From Gemmataceae bacterium (GTDB taxonomy: Bacteria; Planctomycetota; Planctomycetia; Gemmatales; Gemmataceae), in NCBI GenBank assembly GCA_025055795.1, contig JANWVV010000029.1, forward strand, positions 1 through 56,856: a stretch of DNA of 56,856 nucleotides, given 5' to 3'. Below, one piece after another: positions 53,028-56,856 of the stretch. Every line of letters begins with the position of its first letter. Position 1 is the first letter of the stretch. The notes below the pieces were generated by a model. The model saw only the letters and a program-made list of their open reading frames with translations, made no database searches and was not told where the DNA came from. The position numbers and the translations under genes are program-made.

Positions 53028-54310
53028 CGGGGTGGCGTCGCCTTGGGAATCGGGATAGGAATCATGTTGTCGAACAGGGAAGGTGTGTGCAACGCCGGTC
53101 GTAGTCCCTGGCTGTCCTCCGTCACCTTGAGGCTATTGAGGATCCGCTGGACGCGGAGCAGTTCGGGATCGTTGGGGCTGTCGAACTGACCCACCGTGAC
53201 GATGCTGGCAGTGCGTGTATGGAGCACGAAGGCTTCCAGCCCCATGGGTCGTCCATCCGGGTATTTCAACTCGCGTAAGGTGCGGGCCAGCGACTCGGCC
53301 TGTTCCGCCGCCGCCCGCAGGACATCGGCACTGGAAGCCGACGAAGATGGCTTGCGGACCACGTTCTCGTTGCCTGGCAGGATCAACTGCACCGGAGCGG
53401 AAAAGGACTTGACGGCTAAGGTCCAGGCTTTGGTTGCTTTCAGCAGGTTATAGGGGCGTCCCTCGTTGAGTTGCACAATGAAGGGGTCCAGTCCGGAAGG
53501 GCTGGCCGCGGGTGTACGCCGCACGGTCGGATTGGGCGCGACGATGGCCGTCACGTAGGGATTGAGGTAACCGTGTTCCAGAAGCGGTTTGCCATCCGGG
53601 CCGGGACGGACCAGACTACCCCAGTCCATCAGAGAGGTTCCACGCACCTGTGTCTGGGGAGCCGGCCACTTCTTGACCAGGGCCAGGGCCTTGCTGGCAT
53701 CTTCCTCACTCTGGAACGGTCCAATGAATACCCCTATCTGGTCCTTGTATTGGATGATGGGCAGACGGACTTTGCGTTCCGGTTCGAGAAACTCCATGCC
53801 GTTGAGCAGAGCTTCGCGGCGGAGCTTGTCCACCTGCTGGGCGTAAAGCCGGGCACGTTCGCGGGCCGCCGCAATGGCCTCCATCTGCTGCTTCCGTTCC
53901 TCGGAGATGTATTCGAACAGCCAGGCCTGCACACGGTGTTTTTCCCGGATCTCACGGGCAAGTGCCTCGGCCAGTTCCAAAGCGGTCGGACCCGGATCGT
54001 CGTTGCTGGGACGCGCCGGCCGGGAGTAGCTTTTAACCAGGATGAACCACGGTCCCGTCTCCGGTTTGAGGCGCCAGGGATGGTCCGCAGGCAGGGCCGT
54101 TTGCAGCATCTCTTCCGGTTGGGGCAGGGGGTGCCGTCCCGAAGCCGCTGGCGTGTCTGGTGTTGTGGGTCCGCCAAAAGCGCCGGGAGCGGTCGACTCT
54201 GGGGGCACAGGAGTGATCGCCGCTGGCCCTTGCGCCGCTACCGGCAGGCTTATCAGTGCCCCTACGCCCAACACCCATCCCCAGCACCACTGTCTTCGTC
54301 CTGTTCTCAT
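52967..54310 (-). CDS. Secreted protein with two SPOR-like segments
   Basis: A 447-aa exported protein with a signal peptide (WGWVLGVGALISLPVAAQ). After a Pro-rich linker there are two related modules: 'GPWFILVKSYSRP' leading to 'IGVFIGPFQSEEDASKALALVKKW', and 'KAWTLAVKSFSAP' leading to 'ASIVTVGQFDSPNDPELLRVQRIL'. The second part of each (V.(I/V)G.F.S..D...) resembles a SPOR domain, which in other bacteria binds denuded septal peptidoglycan. A charged coiled coil lies in the first module (SEERKQQMEAIAAARERARL). GGAGGGAAGGAAG precedes the ATG at 54310; the longer frame upstream is not supported. The function is unknown. Confidence 0.7.
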   Translation of the reverse strand: MRTGRRQWCWGWVLGVGALISLPVAAQGPAAITPVPPESTAPGAFGGPTTPDTPAASGRHPLPQPEEMLQTALPADHPWRLKPETGPWFILVKSYSRPARPSNDDPGPTALELAEALAREIREKHRVQAWLFEYISEERKQQMEAIAAARERARLYAQQVDKLRREALLNGMEFLEPERKVRLPIIQYKDQIGVFIGPFQSEEDASKALALVKKWPAPQTQVRGTSLMDWGSLVRPGPDGKPLLEHGYLNPYVTAIVAPNPTVRRTPAASPSGLDPFIVQLNEGRPYNLLKATKAWTLAVKSFSAPVQLILPGNENVVRKPSSSASSADVLRAAAEQAESLARTLRELKYPDGRPMGLEAFVLHTRTASIVTVGQFDSPNDPELLRVQRILNSLKVTEDSQGLRPALHTPSLFDNMIPIPIPKATPPRYPSQTVSGTSSTSPSSAGR

Positions 54311-54707
54311 CGGCTTCCTTCCCTCCTTTCCTCTGACACCTTGACCCAACTGGACTATCGGTGGTCGACTGGTCCGATCCGCCTGTTCACGCTGGATCCA
54401 ACCTTCCTGTCGAACACCACGCACTCTACATCCGGCTGGGGCCATTGTTACCGTTCGCATACCGTCCACCCCAACTTCGTGCTAGGGGATTTCTGCACTA
54501 CTTGAACGATAAACGGTCTATTTGAAGTGAATGGCTCTCGCAGCCAGCTCCGCTAGCCCTAGAACTCGGCTGAATCACTCGATAGTCCAGTTGAATATAA
54601 ATACATTTGGTTTAACAACATTTGAGAGAGCGTACGAAGGCGGTGCGTTTACCGACCCCGTGACGCAGACACAACGAACTTGATGGGCAAGGCAACGTGG
54701 TGGTCCG
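54311..54707. other. Intergenic region before the hybrid kinase gene end
   Basis: The 397 bases between two leftward genes include an AT-rich stretch (about 54520-54640) that could hold the promoter of the SPOR-like gene. No clear box pair, terminator or RNA gene was identified. Confidence 0.35.
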
Positions 54708-56856
54708 TTAGAGGTGGAAATCGGCGACACTGGCTAGCGGTGTAGCTAGCTCAGGCCAAGTCAAGGTGGCATGCGGCTTGGTCTCCTGGGTAGTCCGACG
54801 TCTGAAGACAGCCCGCACCAACTGCACCAATTCCGCTGGACGATACGGCTTGCTCAGAAAACCGGCCATGGCGGCCCGCTCTTCCGGCTCCAATTGTTCT
54901 TGGGCATAGCCACTGGCAAAAATAACCTGCACCTCAGTGTTGATGTCACGCAACTGCCGAAACACTTCGTGCCCGGACAAAACCGGCATGGTCAGGTCCA
55001 ACACTACGACATCAATCGTTTGATGCTGCTGGATAAAGATTTCCACCGCCTGTTGTCCATCGCCTGCCTCTAGCACGCGGTAGCCGGCAGCTTCCAGGGC
55101 CGCTCGGGCCAATCGCCGAACCATCTCTTCGTCGTCCACCAGCAACACTGTTGCCTGGCGACGCGTTGGCGGAACGGGCGTTGGGTCGCCATCGCTACCG
55201 AGGGGCTCGTCGGCGCTGACCGCCGGCAGTTGATTGACGGGACAACGCGGCAAATAGATGTCGAACCGCGTCCCCTGACCCACCTGCGAATGGCACTCGA
55301 TCCAGCCCTGGTGCTGACGCACAATGGCAAAGACCATGGCCAGTCCCAGACCAGTTCCCTTACCCGGTTCTTTGGTGGTGAAAAACGGTTCGAAGATGCG
55401 GGCCTGCACTTCTTCGCTCATGCCACAGCCGGTATCGCGGACCGTTAGACGGACGAAATCACTACCAACCACTTGCATTCCCTGAGGCCGAGAACGGCTG
55501 CCAGCAGGCACTCGGCTGGTCTCAATGGTAATAACCCCGGGTGGCGTGATCGCATCCCGAGCATTCAAACACAGGTTCATCAATACCTGATGCAACTGGT
55601 TGGGGTCCGAACGGACCAGCCACAGTTCCGGGTCGCAATGGGTTTCAATGCGGATGCGCGGATCGATGGTGCGGCGAAGCATTTCGACCACGTCGGCCAC
55701 AATCGGGTTGAGCGACACCGGCTTCCAGTCCAGTTGATGGTTGCGAGCGAAGGTGAGCAGTCGTTGTGTCAGGGCAGCCGCTCGGCTAGCCGCCTGCTGG
55801 GCCGCCTGTAACTGCTCGCGTCGGACGTCCTGCGTTGGGGTATGGTTCAGAGCTAGTTCCACATTTCCCAAAATAACCGTCAAGAGATTGTTGAAATCAT
55901 GAGCGATGCCGCCGGCCAACTGGCCAATGGCATCCATTTTGCTCGCTTGACGCAACTGCATTTCCAGACGTCGAAGCTCGGTAACGTCCCAGCAGATGCC
56001 TAGCACACCTCGGACGGCGCCCTCTTCATCCCGCACGGGTGTGAGTACGCGGCGGATGATCCGCCGTCCTTGCTGCCCTTCCCAGGCCTCTTCACTTTCC
56101 AGCCCTTGGCCTGTCTCGACTACTTCGCGCACCTCCCGGCGGAAGCGGGCCGCCCGTTCCGGCAAAAAAAGTTGTTCGTCGGTCAGCCCGGCAATGGTGT
56201 CAGCTGCCTGGCCCACCCAGCGGGCAAACGTCCCGTTAACCGCTATGTACCGGCCCTGCTCATCCTGCAGAAAGACTCCCTGCCCCAGGTTTTCCACCAA
56301 GGTACGGTAGGTTTGTTCACTGTGGCGTAAAGCGGCTTCCACGCGACGACGGTGCTGGTTTTCCCGTTCCAAGGCTCGGGCCCGCGCGGTGGCCGTTAAG
56401 GCCAGATGCGTCACAAGGGCCAACAGCAAACTGCTAGTGATGCCCACCCCAAGCGTCCAACGCGGTAATAGTAGGGACGCTTGATCTAAAGCCTCTGGTG
56501 TCGGTCGGATCGTTGCCTGCCACTGCCAATTTCCCCAACGCAGAGGCAGGGTCTGCTTCCATTCGTCCCGCATGAGGCGAGCATGCCGCTGCCATTCGAA
56601 AACGATAGTATCTCCTTGGCGAATGGTAACGGCAAACTCCGCCCCTAAGGTCCGGCTAGCCCACTGCTGCCACATGCCATCCAACGAGTAAACGCCTAGC
56701 AGTCCGTGACTGCTAGTCTCTCCCCTCCAAGGTAGGTAAACTACCTGTAAATATCGCCCCTGCCCCAGCGAGCGTGGCTGCACGATAATCCCCTGCTGAC
56801 GCTGCCGGACCAACTCCAGCACTTGCTCACTCTGCAAGAGGCTGCTTATTTCCAAG
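54708..56856 (-). CDS. Hybrid sensor histidine kinase/response regulator, N-terminus cut by the window edge
   Basis: At least 715 residues are visible. In order: an extracytoplasmic sensory part, a membrane helix ([19 protein letters not shown]), a PAS domain ('[25 protein letters not shown]') with PAC-like segment, HisKA with phosphoacceptor H in [16 protein letters not shown], a HATPase ('[18 protein letters not shown]' N-box, 'DTGCGM' G1, '[18 protein letters not shown]' G2) and a C-terminal receiver with D in [13 protein letters not shown] and K in FLSKPYRP. It is a complete phosphorelay apart from the missing start. The leftmost codon available is TTG, so the true start lies outside the window. 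Its output partner is unknown; the NtrC-type regulator at 43-44 kb is an orphan too. Confidence 0.93.
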   Translation of the reverse strand, partial: LEISSLLQSEQVLELVRQRQQGIIVQPRSLGQGRYLQVVYLPWRGETSSHGLLGVYSLDGMWQQWASRTLGAEFAVTIRQGDTIVFEWQRHARLMRDEWKQTLPLRWGNWQWQATIRPTPEALDQASLLLPRWTLGVGITSSLLLALVTHLALTATARARALERENQHRRRVEAALRHSEQTYRTLVENLGQGVFLQDEQGRYIAVNGTFARWVGQAADTIAGLTDEQLFLPERAARFRREVREVVETGQGLESEEAWEGQQGRRIIRRVLTPVRDEEGAVRGVLGICWDVTELRRLEMQLRQASKMDAIGQLAGGIAHDFNNLLTVILGNVELALNHTPTQDVRREQLQAAQQAASRAAALTQRLLTFARNHQLDWKPVSLNPIVADVVEMLRRTIDPRIRIETHCDPELWLVRSDPNQLHQVLMNLCLNARDAITPPGVITIETSRVPAGSRSRPQGMQVVGSDFVRLTVRDTGCGMSEEVQARIFEPFFTTKEPGKGTGLGLAMVFAIVRQHQGWIECHSQVGQGTRFDIYLPRCPVNQLPAVSADEPLGSDGDPTPVPPTRRQATVLLVDDEEMVRRLARAALEAAGYRVLEAGDGQQAVEIFIQQHQTIDVVVLDLTMPVLSGHEVFRQLRDINTEVQVIFASGYAQEQLEPEERAAMAGFLSKPYRPAELVQLVRAVFRRRTTQETKPHATLTWPELATPLASVADFHL

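Noticed and set aside
53028..54505. 344-aa plus-strand frame opposite the SPOR-like gene
   Set aside because: It is the complement of a GC-rich coding gene with a signal peptide and a strong ribosome binding site on the other strand.
1..56856. tRNA, rRNA, SRP/tmRNA, CRISPR array or transposase
   Set aside because: Intergenic regions were read on both strands; no T-arm-like motif with cloverleaf, no repeat-spacer array, and no transposase motif was found. A covariance-model search would be more sensitive.

Overview
The window looks like a chromosomal segment of a GC-rich planctomycete, most likely a Gemmata-type lineage (Gemmatales). This rests on the gene content: a PSCyt1/DUF1549/DUF1553 protein followed by a DUF1501 protein, a second DUF1501 protein, a leucine-rich-repeat protein of the 'ITDAGLAHL' type, an ompH-lpxC pair showing a lipopolysaccharide-bearing diderm envelope, and an MfnE-like kinase of the kind tied to archaeal-type C1 cofactors. 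No rRNA, tRNA, CRISPR array, insertion sequence or prophage was recognised.

Layout. 0.5-9.5 kb: rimO, a PolB-like exonuclease, an LRR protein, an MFS exporter, and an envelope/housekeeping run (GT9 glycosyltransferase, maf, GT2 glycosyltransferase). 9.7-11.3 kb: a compact AT-richer three-gene operon (TIGR04255-like protein, 104-aa unknown, VapC-like PIN protein) with a perfect palindrome just upstream; this is the best candidate for an undescribed system, probably toxin-antitoxin-like. 11.5-14.8 kb: promoter, ompH, lpxC and a Gfo/Idh/MocA oxidoreductase (lipid A and outer-membrane biogenesis). 15-21 kb: a secreted HExxH protein, a class V aminotransferase with a clear terminator, a large family-5 solute-binding protein, and the small amino-acid-kinase-fold protein. 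21.2-25.4 kb: two adjacent large P-loop/membrane proteins resembling a paired bacterial dynamin-like system. 25.7-32 kb: a PD40 beta-propeller protein, an unknown protein, and the DUF1553/DUF1501 operon.

32.6-41 kb: a tripartite-efflux operon with one adaptor and two different RND pumps, each carrying an unusual insertion. 41.3-47.3 kb: a small secreted protein, a glycerophosphodiesterase, an NtrC-type regulator, NhaA and a Nif3-like protein. 47.3-51 kb: a chromosome-segregation locus, with four 14-bp palindromes (three exact, one with a central mismatch) resembling parS on both sides of a PseG-like gene, then parB. No parA is visible. 51-56.9 kb: a second DUF1501 protein, a small membrane protein, a secreted protein with repeated SPOR-like segments, and a hybrid histidine kinase cut by the window edge.

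Starts were chosen from visible Shine-Dalgarno sequences and domain boundaries; several differ from the longest open frame. All family assignments were made by eye from motifs, without database searches.
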